From Sphaerisporangium fuscum (lineage in GTDB: Bacteria; Actinomycetota; Actinomycetes; Streptosporangiales; Streptosporangiaceae): 64,000 nucleotides of DNA. Made by a program: the position numbers and the translations under genes. Position 1 is the stretch's first letter; every line of letters begins with the position of its first letter. This document shows, piece after piece, positions 50,344-59,234 of the stretch. Under the pieces are notes generated by a model. The model saw only the letters and a program-made list of their open reading frames with translations. It was not told the DNA's origin and searched no databases. The stretch is taken from assembly GCF_018531465.1 (NCBI RefSeq), contig NZ_JAHDTF010000014.1:211450-275449 (forward strand). Reading direction: 5' to 3'.

Positions 50344-51444
50344 GTGCGGGAGCTGCTGACGATCGGGGCGTTCGCCCGGGCGGCCCGGCTGTCACCGAAG
50401 GCGCTGCGGCTGTACGACGAGCTCGGGCTGCTGCGGCCGGCCGCGGTGGACGCCGAGTCGGGATACCGGTTCTACGATCCGGCGCAGCTGGAGCAGGCCC
50501 GGTTGATCGCCTGGTTGCGGCGGCTGGGCATGCCGCTGGCGCGTATCCGGCGCGTGTGCGGCCTGCCGCCGGCGGCGGCGGCCGGGGAGGTCTCCGCCTA
50601 CTGGGAGCAGGTGATGGCCGAGACCGCCGCCCGCGGGCGGCTGGCCTCCTTCCTCGTCGACTATCTGTCGGGAAGGGGGAGCGCCGTGGAAGACGCCGCG
50701 ACCATGCTGGGGATCCGTTACGCCGCCCGCTCGGAGTCGGGCCTGGTGCGCACGAGCAACGAGGACACCGCCTACGCCGGGGCGAGGTTGCTGGCCGTGG
50801 CCGACGGCATGGGCGGCCCGGGCGGTGACCGCGCGAGCAACGCGGCCGTCGACGCGCTCAAGCCGCTGGAGACCCTGGCCGTGCCGGCCGAGGATCTGCT
50901 CGGCGCGCTCGCCGACGCGGTGGGGGAAGCCGACCGGGCGATCGGCGAGATCGCCGCGTCGACGCCGCCGGGTGAGGCGGGCACCACGTTGACGGCCCTG
51001 CTGTGGACGGGGTCGCGGCTGGCGCTGGTGCACATCGGTGACACCCGGGCGTACCTGCTGCGCGACGGGGAGCTGTTCCAGATCACCCAGGACCACACCT
51101 ATGTGCAGTCACTGGTCGACGAGGGACGGCTGACCGCGGAGGAGGCCGCCTCGCACCCGCGGCGCTCGCTGCTGGTCCGGGCGCTCACCGGGACGGGCGG
51201 CGCCGAGCCGGACCTGTCGTTGCACGACGCCGTGGCCGGTGACCGGTACCTGCTGTGCTCCGACGGGCTGTCCACGGTCGTGCCGGCCGGGTCGCTGCAC
51301 GAGGTGCTGGCCGGGCCGGGCGGTCCCCAGCGGGTGCTCGACGAGCTGGTCGAGCGGGCGTACGCCGCCGGCGCCCCCGACAACGTCGCCTGCGTGGTCG
51401 CCGACGTGGTGCCGCTGGAGACTCCCGCCGGGACCGGGCGGTGA
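50344..51444 (+). CDS. MerR regulator fused to PP2C phosphatase
   Basis: A 366-residue fusion. Residues 1-75 are a MerR helix-turn-helix: LTIGAFARAARLSPKALRLY and RFYDPAQLEQARLIAWLRRL. A coiled dimer helix follows. From about residue 135 it is a PP2C Ser/Thr phosphatase: RTSNEDTAY, VADGMGGPGG, GTTLTALLW, VHIGDTRAYLL, LLCSDGLSTV and DNVACVVADV, all metal-binding Asp present. GTG 50344 has GGAGG four bases before. The stop overlaps the MFS start (GTGA). Inference: phosphatase activity and DNA binding are linked in one sensor. Target unknown. Confidence 0.87.
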   Translation: MRELLTIGAFARAARLSPKALRLYDELGLLRPAAVDAESGYRFYDPAQLEQARLIAWLRRLGMPLARIRRVCGLPPAAAAGEVSAYWEQVMAETAARGRLASFLVDYLSGRGSAVEDAATMLGIRYAARSESGLVRTSNEDTAYAGARLLAVADGMGGPGGDRASNAAVDALKPLETLAVPAEDLLGALADAVGEADRAIGEIAASTPPGEAGTTLTALLWTGSRLALVHIGDTRAYLLRDGELFQITQDHTYVQSLVDEGRLTAEEAASHPRRSLLVRALTGTGGAEPDLSLHDAVAGDRYLLCSDGLSTVVPAGSLHEVLAGPGGPQRVLDELVERAYAAGAPDNVACVVADVVPLETPAGTGR

Positions 51445-52715
51445 CCGTCTCGGCGGTCCGGTCGCTCGGCGCCTTCGCGGTCGACCGCCGCCCGCTGGCC
51501 GTCGCGGCCTATCGGCGGCTGTGGGTGGCCTCGGTGGTCTGCGCGGTGGGCGGCTCGTTCAGCGTGGCCGCGGTTCCGGCGCAACTGTTCACGGTGACGG
51601 GCTCGTCGGCGACGGTGGGCGTCGCCGCCGCGGTGTCGTTCGCCGCGCTGGTCGTGGCGGCGCTGTGGGGCGGCGCCCTCGCCGACGTCATGGACCGGCG
51701 CAGGCTGCTGCTGGCGGCCGACTGCGGCCTGGGGGCGACGTACGCGGCCCTGTGGGCGCAGGCGGCGCTCGGTGGTTCCTCGGTCCCGGTGCTGCTGGTG
51801 CTGGTGGCCTGCCAGGGGCTGACCTTCGGGGCGATCATGACCACGATGGGGGCCGTGGTGCCGCGCCTGGTCACGGCCGAGTTGCTGCCGGCGGCCGGCA
51901 GCCTCAGCTCCCTGGTCCGCTACGCGGGCTCGATCCTGGGCCCGGTGCTGGCCGGCGCCCTGATCCCGATCGTCGGGCTCGGCACGCTGTACCTGTTCGA
52001 CGCCGTCGCGCTGCTGGCCGTCTTATGGGCCGTCGTCAAGCTGCCGCCGCTGCCGCCCGTCCCGCAGCCGGACGATCCGCCGGCGGGGCACCGCCGTTCC
52101 GTGGCCCGCGGGGTGCCGGCCGGTTTCCGGTATCTGGCGGCCAGCCGGCTGCTGGTGGCGGTGCTCGCGGTGGACCTCGCGGCGATGGTGTTCGGCATGC
52201 CGACGGCGTTGTTCCCGGAACTGGCCCAGCGCGCCTACGGCGGCCCGGCGGGAGGAGGCCTGGAACTGGGGCTGCTCTACGCCGCCTACCCGGCCGGGGT
52301 CTTCGTCGTGGGCCTGCTGTCGGGCACGTTCACCCGGGCCCGCCGCCACGGCGCCGTCATGGCGGGGGCCGCGGCCGCGTGGGGCGTCACCGTCGTCGTC
52401 CTCGGGCTGGCCGCGCGGCTGTGGGTCGCCCTGGCGGCGCTCGTCCTCGGCGGCGCGGTGAACTTCGTGCTGAGCACCTTCCGCAACGCCATCTCCCAGG
52501 CGCACACCGACGATGCCATGCGCGGCCGGATCCAGGGGTCGCTCACCGTCGTGCTCATCGGGGGCCCGCAGATCGCCAACCTGCTGCACGGGGCGGCCGC
52601 GGCGGTGTACGGCCCCCGGATCGTCATCGTGGCCGGCGGGCTGCTGACCACGATGACGGTGGCGGCGATCGTGTGGGCGATGCCCCAGCTCCGGCGCTAC
52701 ACGGCTCAGGAGTAG
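51441..52715 (+). CDS. MFS exporter (EntS/MFS_3-like)
   Basis: A 424-residue transporter with 10-12 helices. Seen: AYRRLWVASVVCAVGGSFSV at the start, the loop signature LADVMDRRRLLL, and QAHTDDAMRGRIQGSLTVVL, the C-terminal half signature of MFS_3 proteins such as EntS. It probably exports a hydrophobic molecule or siderophore-like compound. GTG 51441 overlaps the phosphatase stop, so MerR-PP2C and the exporter are translationally coupled. The 3' end overlaps the convergent decarboxylase gene by ten bases. Confidence 0.87.
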   Translation: MTVSAVRSLGAFAVDRRPLAVAAYRRLWVASVVCAVGGSFSVAAVPAQLFTVTGSSATVGVAAAVSFAALVVAALWGGALADVMDRRRLLLAADCGLGATYAALWAQAALGGSSVPVLLVLVACQGLTFGAIMTTMGAVVPRLVTAELLPAAGSLSSLVRYAGSILGPVLAGALIPIVGLGTLYLFDAVALLAVLWAVVKLPPLPPVPQPDDPPAGHRRSVARGVPAGFRYLAASRLLVAVLAVDLAAMVFGMPTALFPELAQRAYGGPAGGGLELGLLYAAYPAGVFVVGLLSGTFTRARRHGAVMAGAAAAWGVTVVVLGLAARLWVALAALVLGGAVNFVLSTFRNAISQAHTDDAMRGRIQGSLTVVLIGGPQIANLLHGAAAAVYGPRIVIVAGGLLTTMTVAAIVWAMPQLRRYTAQE

Positions 52716-53986
52716 AGGCGGAGGAGGTCCTCCTCGGTCTCCCGCCGGACGATCACACGGGCCGCTCCGTCGCGCACGGCGACCACGGGCGGGCGGGCCA
52801 CGTGGTTGTAGTTGGAGGCCATTGCGCGCTGGTAGGCGCCGGAGGCGGGGATCGCCAGCAGGTCGCCCGGCCGCAGGTCCGCCGGCAGCGGCAGGTCGCG
52901 GATCAGCACGTCGCCGCTCTCGCAGTGCTTGCCGACGATCGTGGCCACCCGAGGCGGGGCGCCGGAGGCGCGGGAGGCGAGGGTCGCGGTGTAGGCGGCG
53001 CCGTACATCGCCGGGCGCGGGTTGTCGCTCATCCCGCCGTCCACGCTGATGTAGGTGTTCACGCCGGGGATCTCCTTCACCGTGCCGACCTCGTAGAGCG
53101 CGACCGTGGTGGGCCCGGCGATCGAACGGCCCGGCTCCACCGCCGGCCGTACGTGGCCGGGCAGCACCGCGCGCAGCACCGCCACCACCTCGGCGGGCCG
53201 GGGCGGGACCGGGTCGCCGGGACGGTGGACGATGCCGAGGCCGCCGCCGAAGTCGAGCTTGCGGATGGTCACGCCGTGCCGGCGTTCGCAGGCCAGCAGG
53301 AAGTCCGCCATGCGGCGGGCGGCCAGCGCGAACCCTTCCAGGTCGGTGATCTGGGAGCCGATGTGGGAGTGCAGCCCGGTGAGCTCCAGGGAGGGCCGCG
53401 CCAGCACCCGGCTCACCGCCTCGGCCGCCAGGCCGGCATTGAGGGAGAACCCGAACTTCGAGTCGTCGCCGCCGGTGGCGATGAACTCGTGGGTGTGGGC
53501 GTTGACGCCGGGGGTGACACGGATCAGCACGCTCTGCCGTACCCCGGCCTCGGCGGCGACGGCGGCCAGCCGGTCGATCTCGGTGAAGGAGTCGACGACG
53601 ACGCATCCGACGCCCCAGGCGACGGCGGCGCGCAGTTCGGCGACCGACTTGTTGTTGCCGTGGAAGACCACGCGCCCGGGCGCGATGCCGCCGGCCCGGG
53701 CGACGGCCAGCTCTCCGCCGGTGCACACGTCGAGGCAGAGGCCGAGCCGGTCGAGCCAGCGGACGACCTCGGGGCACAGGAACGCCTTGCCGCCGTAGTG
53801 GACCTCGCCGCCGGTGAGGGCGTCGCGCCATTCGGCGCAGCGGGCCTCGAACTCGGCCTGGTCGATGATGTACGCCGGGGTTCCGAACTCGGCGGCCAGC
53901 TCGCGCACGCCGATGCCGCCGATGGTCAGTTGGTCGCCGGCCCAGGTGGCCGTACGGGGCCACACCTCATCGATCACCAGTGTCAT
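52706..53986 (-). CDS. lysA: Diaminopimelate-decarboxylase-type enzyme (possible D-amino-acid decarboxylase)
   Basis: A 426-residue fold-type III PLP decarboxylase. The PLP Lys is in EVHYGGKAFLCPEVVRWLDR (about residue 75), followed by HSHIGSQITDLEGFALAARR, GGGLGIVHRPGD, AVEPGRSIAGPTTVALYEVG and the partner-subunit Cys in VGKHCESGDVL: a full LysA motif set. ATG 53986 is chosen. The usual lysA of actinomycetes lies by argS and hom, which are absent here, so it may be a second copy. It is divergent from a D-amino-acid-type operon across a palindrome. Known: DapDC acts on the D-centre of meso-DAP, and relatives decarboxylate D-Orn and D-Lys. That function here is inference. Confidence 0.82.
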   Translation of the reverse strand: MTLVIDEVWPRTATWAGDQLTIGGIGVRELAAEFGTPAYIIDQAEFEARCAEWRDALTGGEVHYGGKAFLCPEVVRWLDRLGLCLDVCTGGELAVARAGGIAPGRVVFHGNNKSVAELRAAVAWGVGCVVVDSFTEIDRLAAVAAEAGVRQSVLIRVTPGVNAHTHEFIATGGDDSKFGFSLNAGLAAEAVSRVLARPSLELTGLHSHIGSQITDLEGFALAARRMADFLLACERRHGVTIRKLDFGGGLGIVHRPGDPVPPRPAEVVAVLRAVLPGHVRPAVEPGRSIAGPTTVALYEVGTVKEIPGVNTYISVDGGMSDNPRPAMYGAAYTATLASRASGAPPRVATIVGKHCESGDVLIRDLPLPADLRPGDLLAIPASGAYQRAMASNYNHVARPPVVAVRDGAARVIVRRETEEDLLRLYS

Positions 53987-54025
53987 GGGGGCGACTGTAG
54001 GCCGCTGAGCTGCTGGATCCGCCCG

Positions 54026-54046
54026 AGCATCGAAGTCTTCGATGCT
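54026..54046. promoter_or_regulatory. Perfect 21-bp palindrome, LysR-type box
   Basis: AGCATCGAAG at 54026-54035, T, then CTTCGATGCT at 54037-54046: a perfect inverted repeat with a one-base centre. Its inner part is T at 54030, 11 bases, A at 54042, the T-N11-A rule of LysR boxes. It lies 40 bp before the decarboxylase start and 85 bp before the transporter operon. Inferred ligand: the LysR protein at 59235. Confidence 0.65.
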
Positions 54047-54130
54047 GAGGCTCGCAAGCATTCACGACTGTTGGGGCCGTGACCCGCCGTCGCCAGCATA
54101 AGCTCAAGCACCAGCAAAATAGGAGATTCG

Positions 54131-55015
54131 ATGACAAAACGCCTATATGCGGCTATTGCTGCCGCGCTGGCGATCTCGGTGGTCGCGGGCGGCTGCGGGC
54201 GTTCATCGTCGGGAGCCGCGACGGGCAAGAGCACCGCGGCCGCCCAGGCGAAGACGGCCAAGGACCTGGTGCCCGAGGCGCTGCGCAGCGCCGGAGAGCT
54301 GCGGGTGGCGACCTCCGAGGGCTACCCCCCGATGGAGATGTACAAGAAGGGCACCCAGGAGCTCACCGGCGTCGACCCCGACCTCGCCGCCGCGATCGCC
54401 GCCAAGCTCGGACTGAAGGTGAAGATCACCAACGCCGCCTTCGACGGACTGATCCCCGGGCTGCAGGGCCGCCGGTGGGACCTCGTGCTGTCCTCGCTCA
54501 GCGACACCCAGGAGCGCCGCGCCGCCGTCAACTTCGTCGACTACTTCAACGCCGGCGGCGCGATCATGGTGAAGAAGGGGAACCCCGAGGGCATCAAGAC
54601 CCTCGACGACCTGTGCGGCCGGACCGTCGTGCTGGCCAAGGGCAGCTCCAACCTCGCCATCGGCCAGAAGCAGAACGAGAAGTGCGCCAAGAAGATGCAG
54701 ATCATGCAGAGCGAGGACGCTCCGACCGGCCTGCTCAGCATCGACTCCGGCCGCGCCGTCGCCACGATCGTCGACTCCCCCGTGGCCGCGATGTACGCCA
54801 AGGAGACCGGCAAGTACGACGTCCTCTCCGAGCAGTACGACGCCGGGCCGTGGGGCATCGCGATCGACAAGCGTGACGAGGCGCTGCGCGACGCCGTGGC
54901 CAAGGCGATGGAAGAACTGCTGGCCGACGGCGGCTACAAGGCGATCCTCGACAAGTACGGGGTGAACGCCAACGCCGTCTCGCAGGTGCTCGTCAACACC
55001 GCGCCATGGCGGTGA
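54131..55015 (+). CDS. Amino-acid ABC transporter, substrate-binding lipoprotein
   Basis: A 294-residue exported lipoprotein: the signal AAIAAALAISVVAGGCG ends in the lipobox VAGGC with lipid Cys near residue 23. The binding domain is type 3 solute-binding: LRVATSEGYPPMEMYKKGTQ, DPDLAAAIAAKLGLKVKITN, DLVLSSLSDTQERRAAVNFV. It binds an amino acid or derivative outside the membrane. The stop overlaps the permease start by ten bases. It opens a five-gene operon. AGGAGA lies nine bases before the ATG. Confidence 0.9.
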   Translation: MTKRLYAAIAAALAISVVAGGCGRSSSGAATGKSTAAAQAKTAKDLVPEALRSAGELRVATSEGYPPMEMYKKGTQELTGVDPDLAAAIAAKLGLKVKITNAAFDGLIPGLQGRRWDLVLSSLSDTQERRAAVNFVDYFNAGGAIMVKKGNPEGIKTLDDLCGRTVVLAKGSSNLAIGQKQNEKCAKKMQIMQSEDAPTGLLSIDSGRAVATIVDSPVAAMYAKETGKYDVLSEQYDAGPWGIAIDKRDEALRDAVAKAMEELLADGGYKAILDKYGVNANAVSQVLVNTAPWR

Positions 55016-55947
55016 GCCGTCCGGACGCCCCCGGTGCGGTGACGGGCGCCGGCGGGGAGCAGGAGCTCGCGATCAAGGCGGTCCACCCGCCGCGCCCCGG
55101 CCGCTGGCTCATGGCCGCGCTCGCCGCGCTGTTCATGATCTGGCTCGCCTACACGATCATCGTCAACGAGAACCTGCACTGGGACGTCATCACCACCTTC
55201 CTCGTCGACGGCAGGATCCTCGGCGGCCTGTGGGTGACGATCCAGCTCACGGTGCTGTCGATGGCGATCGGCCTGGTGCTGGGCGTGCTCGCCGCGGTGA
55301 TGCAACTGTCCGGCAGCCCCGTGCTGCGCGGAGCCTCCGCGCTCTACACCTGGTTCTTCCGCGGCACGCCGCTGCTGGTACAGCTGATCTTCTGGTTCAA
55401 CATCGGGCTGGTGTTCCCGACGTTCAGCATCGGCATCCCCTTCGACGGCCCCAAACTGATCGAGTGGCAGGCCAACCAGCTGATCACACCGTTCACCGCG
55501 GCGCTGCTCGGCCTGGCGATCAACGAGGGCGCGTACATGGCCGAGATCGTGCGGGCGGGCATCCGTTCGGTGGACCCCGGCCAGCGCGAGGCCGCCGAAT
55601 CGCTCGGCATGTCGCACCGCCAGGTGCTCCGCAGGGTCGTCCTCCCCCAGGCCATGCGCGTGATCATCCCGCCCACCGGCAACCAGTTCATCTCCATGCT
55701 CAAGACCACCTCGATGGTGTCGGTCATCGCCGGCGCGGAGCTGCTGACCGTGGCCCAGCGGATCTACCTCGGCAACTTCGAGGTCATCGCACTGCTGGTC
55801 GTGGCATCGATCTGGTACGTCGTGCTCACGACCCTGGCCAGCATCGGGCAGCACTTCATCGAGAAGCGGTTCGAGCGCGGCCACCACGCGCTGTCCGGCC
55901 GGGTCCGCCGCAACCTGCGGCCGTTCGCGAAAGGTGAGGTGTCATGA
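55006..55947 (+). CDS. Amino-acid ABC transporter permease
   Basis: A 313-residue permease of the HisM/GlnP type. Helices include LMAALAALFMIWLAYTIIVN and LWVTIQLTVLSMAIGLVLGV. The EAA loop, which docks the ATPase, is SVDPGQREAAESLGMSHRQV. A single permease gene is present, so it should form a homodimer. The start overlaps the binding-protein gene and the stop overlaps the ATPase start, so all three are coupled. Codon use matches the surroundings. Confidence 0.9.
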   Translation: MAVSRPDAPGAVTGAGGEQELAIKAVHPPRPGRWLMAALAALFMIWLAYTIIVNENLHWDVITTFLVDGRILGGLWVTIQLTVLSMAIGLVLGVLAAVMQLSGSPVLRGASALYTWFFRGTPLLVQLIFWFNIGLVFPTFSIGIPFDGPKLIEWQANQLITPFTAALLGLAINEGAYMAEIVRAGIRSVDPGQREAAESLGMSHRQVLRRVVLPQAMRVIIPPTGNQFISMLKTTSMVSVIAGAELLTVAQRIYLGNFEVIALLVVASIWYVVLTTLASIGQHFIEKRFERGHHALSGRVRRNLRPFAKGEVS

Positions 55948-56735
55948 CCGGACCCATGGCGGCCGGACCCGCCGACGAACCAATGGTGCGGATCCGCTCG
56001 GTGCGCAAGCGCTTCGGGCCGGTCGAGGTGCTCAAGGGCATCAGCCTCGACGTGCCGGTCGGCGGCGTGGTCTGCGTCGTGGGCCCCTCGGGGTCGGGCA
56101 AGTCGACGCTGCTGCGCTGCGTGAACCGCCTGGAGACCATCGACGCGGGCCGCATATGGGTCGACGGCGAGCTCATCGGGTACCGCGAGCAGGCCGGACG
56201 CCTGCACCTGCTCCGCCCGGCCGAGCTGTGCCGGCAGAGGCAGGACATCGGGATGGTCTTCCAGCGGTTCCACCTCTTCCCGCACCGCACGGCGCTGGAG
56301 AACGTCATGGAAGGCCCCGTCGCGGTCAAGGGCGTCTCCGCGGCCCAGGCGCGGCGCTCGGCCGTCGAACTGCTGGAGCGGGTCGGGCTCGCCGACCGGG
56401 CCCACCACTATCCCGCCCAGCTGTCCGGCGGCCAGCAACAGCGCGTGGCGATCGCCCGCAGCCTCGCCATGAGCCCCAAGCTGATGCTGTTCGACGAGCC
56501 CACCAGCGCGCTCGACCCCGAACTGGTCCAGGAGGTCCTCGCGGTGATGCGCGACCTGGCGCGCAGCGGCATGACGATGATGGTGGTCACCCACGAGATG
56601 GGCTTCGCCCGCGAGGTCGGCGATCATCTCGTGTTCATCGACGGCGGGGTGATCGTCGAGCAGGGCGACCCCCGCGAGGTGCTCGCCGACCCGCGCCACG
56701 AGCGCTTCCGCGCGTTCCTTGGCCAGGTCCTGTGA
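55944..56735 (+). CDS. Amino-acid ABC transporter ATPase
   Basis: A 263-residue ATPase: Walker A VVGPSGSGKSTLLRCVNRLE, signature LSGGQQQRVAIARSLAMSP, Walker B LMLFDEPTSALDPEL, switch His in VVTHEMGFA. These are complete. It energises the permease above as a dimer. An extra segment (YREQAGRLHLLRPAELCRQR) before the Q-loop is a little longer than in GlnQ. The stop overlaps the start of the deacylase gene, which ties uptake to hydrolysis. Confidence 0.92.
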   Translation: MTGPMAAGPADEPMVRIRSVRKRFGPVEVLKGISLDVPVGGVVCVVGPSGSGKSTLLRCVNRLETIDAGRIWVDGELIGYREQAGRLHLLRPAELCRQRQDIGMVFQRFHLFPHRTALENVMEGPVAVKGVSAAQARRSAVELLERVGLADRAHHYPAQLSGGQQQRVAIARSLAMSPKLMLFDEPTSALDPELVQEVLAVMRDLARSGMTMMVVTHEMGFAREVGDHLVFIDGGVIVEQGDPREVLADPRHERFRAFLGQVL

Positions 56736-58348
56736 GCACCCCGGGGCGTTTCGATCTGCTGATCCGCGGCGCGCTGGTCGTGGACGGCACGGGAGCGCCG
56801 GGCCGCCCGGCCGACGTCGGCGTGGCCGCGGGCCGGCTCACCGTGCTGCCGCCGGGACGGCCGGCGGAGGCGCCGCAGGTGCTCGACGCCGAGGGCATGG
56901 TCGTCGCGCCGGGATTCATCGACGTCCACACCCACTCGGACGGCATCACGCTGATCACCCCCGGCAGCACGCCGGGCGGCGGCGAGCTCGTGTGGGCGTC
57001 GGTGCTCCAGGGCGTGACCACCGAGATCTGCGGGAACTGCGGGTCCAGCCTGTTCCCCGCGCTTCCCGGGCGGCTGGAGGACATGAGCCGGGAGACCCGG
57101 ATCAGCTTCGGCGGCGAGGTCGGGATTTTTCAGGACTTCGCCGGTTTCGCCGCGCGGCACTCCGCACGCCCCCGCGCCAACCACCTCGCCTCCCTCGTCG
57201 GCCACGGCACCCTGCGCGCCGGCGTGCTCGGCCACGTCGACCGGCCGGCCACCCCGGCCGAGCTCGACACCATGTGCGCCCTGCTCGACCTGTCGCTGTC
57301 CCAGGGCGCGGCCGGGCTCTCCACCGGGCTGATCTACACCCCCGGAACGTACGCGGGCACCGACGAGGTGGTCGCGCTCGCCGCCGTCGCCGCCCGCCAC
57401 GGCAAGCCGTACGTCACCCACCTGCGCGACGAGATGTCCCGCGTGGAGGAGGCCCTGGAGGAGGCCGTGGAGATCGCCCGCCGCAGCGGCGCGGCACTGC
57501 ACGTCTCCCACCACAAGACGGCGGGCAAGTACGCCTGGGGCCGCACCGCGCGCACCCTGCCGCGGATCGCGGAACTGCGGGCCGGCGGTATGGACCTCAC
57601 CTGCGACGTCTACCCCTACACCGCGGGCAGCACCTCCCTGTCGGCGATGCTGCCGCCCTGGGCCAACGACGGCGGGTTCCCCGCCCTGGCGGCCCGGCTG
57701 GCCGACCCCGCCGAACGGGAGCGGATGCGGCGGGCCATCGCCGAGGGCGTCCCGGGCTGGGAGAACACGGTCGGCAACGGCGGCTGGGACCGCATCTCCA
57801 TCGCCTGTGCCCCCCGCCACCCCGAGATCGAGGGCCGTACGATCGCCGAACTGGCCGCCTCCGGGGACGCCGACCCCGTGGACGTCGCCGCCGGCCTGCT
57901 GACCGCCGAGGACGGCGAGGTGACGATCATCAGCCATTCGATGGTCGAGGAGGACGTCCAGCGGGTGCTGGCCGCGCCGTACGCCATGATCGGCTCCGAC
58001 GGCGTGCCCAAGCCGGGCGGACGCCCCCACCCCCGATGGGCGGGCACCTACCCCCGGGTCCTCGGCCACTACAGCCGGGAACTCGGCCTGCTCACGCTGG
58101 AGAGCGCCGTCCACAAGATGACCGGCATGGCCGCGGCCCGGTTCGGGCTGGCCGGCCGCGGAGTGGTCCGCGACGGCGCCCACGCCGACCTGGTGGTGTT
58201 CGACCCCGCCACCGTGGCCGACCGGGCGACCTTCGCCGAGCCGCTGCTCCCCCCGGCCGGGATCCGGACCGTGATCGTCGGCGGCGAGATCGTGGTCAGG
58301 GACGGCCTGCCCGCCCCCGCCCGCCCGGGCACCGTACTCACCACATGA
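56732..58348 (+). CDS. N-acyl-D-amino-acid deacylase (amidohydrolase family)
   Basis: A 538-residue amidohydrolase of the D-aminoacylase/dihydroorotase-like group. Seen: APGFIDVHTHSDGITL (metal His pair), TEICGNCGSSLFPALP with the conserved Cys ligand, a His in HLRDEMSRVEEALEE, SHHKTAGKYAWG, and SDGVPKPGGRPHPRWAGTYP with the catalytic Asp and the family's closing motif. It should remove an acyl or peptide-like group from a D-amino acid. GTG 56732 overlaps the ATPase stop. Cytoplasmic, so it would work on imported substrate. Confidence 0.88.
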   Translation: MSTPGRFDLLIRGALVVDGTGAPGRPADVGVAAGRLTVLPPGRPAEAPQVLDAEGMVVAPGFIDVHTHSDGITLITPGSTPGGGELVWASVLQGVTTEICGNCGSSLFPALPGRLEDMSRETRISFGGEVGIFQDFAGFAARHSARPRANHLASLVGHGTLRAGVLGHVDRPATPAELDTMCALLDLSLSQGAAGLSTGLIYTPGTYAGTDEVVALAAVAARHGKPYVTHLRDEMSRVEEALEEAVEIARRSGAALHVSHHKTAGKYAWGRTARTLPRIAELRAGGMDLTCDVYPYTAGSTSLSAMLPPWANDGGFPALAARLADPAERERMRRAIAEGVPGWENTVGNGGWDRISIACAPRHPEIEGRTIAELAASGDADPVDVAAGLLTAEDGEVTIISHSMVEEDVQRVLAAPYAMIGSDGVPKPGGRPHPRWAGTYPRVLGHYSRELGLLTLESAVHKMTGMAAARFGLAGRGVVRDGAHADLVVFDPATVADRATFAEPLLPPAGIRTVIVGGEIVVRDGLPAPARPGTVLTT

Positions 58349-59217
58349 CCACACCAGAGCTCTCACATGGGGAAGGAGACCACCATGGGAACGGAACGGG
58401 AACGGGCGTGGTGATCGACGTCGAATCCGTGGCGGGCGGGTGCCCGGGGACGCTGGCCGTGTCCGTGCCCGGCCTGCTCGCGGTCAACGAGGAGGAACAG
58501 CTCCCGCTGGCCAGCGCCGGCAAGCTCCTCCTGCTCGCCGAGGCGGCGCGGGCCATCACCGCCGGCACCCTCGACCCCGACGAGCCCGTGACGCTGCTCG
58601 CCGACGACTACTGCGGCGGATCGGGCCTGCTGACCGGCCTGTCGGCCCGCCGCTGGACGGTGGGCGACCTCGCCCTCCTCACGGCGGCGGTGAGCGACAA
58701 CACCGCCACCAACGCGCTGCTCCGCAGGCTCGGGCTCGACCGGGTCGACGACACTGCGCGCGATCTCGGGTTCGTCCGGACGCGGATCCTGGACAGGATC
58801 CGCGAGCCGCGCCTGCCTCAGCACCCGCCGACCTTCGCCGTCGGCACCGCCGCCGAGCTGGCCCGGTTCGCCACGCGCCTGGCGGGCGGCGACTCCGGCC
58901 CGGACGCGGGCTGGACGGGCCTTCTGCTCCGGTGGATGGCCCACAACACCGACCGGAGCCTGGTGCCCGCCCTGCTCCCCCACGAGCCCGAGGACCGCGA
59001 GCCGCCCCCGGCCGCGGCGCCACCCGGCACCGTCTGGGTGGCCAACAAGACCGGCACCGACGCCGGTGTCCGCACCGACGTGGGGGTGCTCGTCGGGGCC
59101 CGCCCGGTGGGGTACGCCGTGCTCGCCCACGGCCCGGTGGGCCGCGAGAACGACCTGGTCAACGCCGTACGGCAGGCCGGGCTGAAGATCGGCGCCCTGG
59201 CCCTCCGCACGACCTGA
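58345..59217 (+). CDS. Class-A beta-lactamase-fold serine hydrolase, cytoplasmic
   Basis: A 290-residue serine hydrolase with the three class A motifs: S-x-x-K in PLASAGKLLLLAEAARA, SDN in AAVSDNTATNALLRRLG, and KTG in VANKTGTDAGVRTDVGVL. There is no signal peptide or Tat motif, unlike true beta-lactamases. The omega-loop Glu is not obvious. It is probably a D-amino-acid peptidase or amidase rather than a resistance enzyme. ATG 58345 overlaps the deacylase stop, so the two act on the same imported molecule. Confidence 0.82.
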   Translation: MTTPELSHGEGDHHGNGTGTGVVIDVESVAGGCPGTLAVSVPGLLAVNEEEQLPLASAGKLLLLAEAARAITAGTLDPDEPVTLLADDYCGGSGLLTGLSARRWTVGDLALLTAAVSDNTATNALLRRLGLDRVDDTARDLGFVRTRILDRIREPRLPQHPPTFAVGTAAELARFATRLAGGDSGPDAGWTGLLLRWMAHNTDRSLVPALLPHEPEDREPPPAAAPPGTVWVANKTGTDAGVRTDVGVLVGARPVGYAVLAHGPVGRENDLVNAVRQAGLKIGALALRTT

Positions 59218-59234
59218 GGAGGACGGGCCGGCGG

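Noticed and set aside
51239..54082. A 2.8-kb open frame on the plus strand through the exporter and decarboxylase genes
   Set aside because: Composition is typical of antisense/out-of-frame high-GC sequence (runs of Arg, Gly, Pro). Real genes with full motif sets occupy this stretch on the correct frames.
56624..58366. A long minus-strand frame opposite the deacylase gene
   Set aside because: No domain or motif; it mirrors the codon bias of the D-aminoacylase gene on the other strand.
58345..59217. True beta-lactamase resistance gene
   Set aside because: It has SxxK, SDN and KTG but no export signal and is embedded in a D-amino-acid operon, so cytoplasmic peptidase or amidase is likelier.
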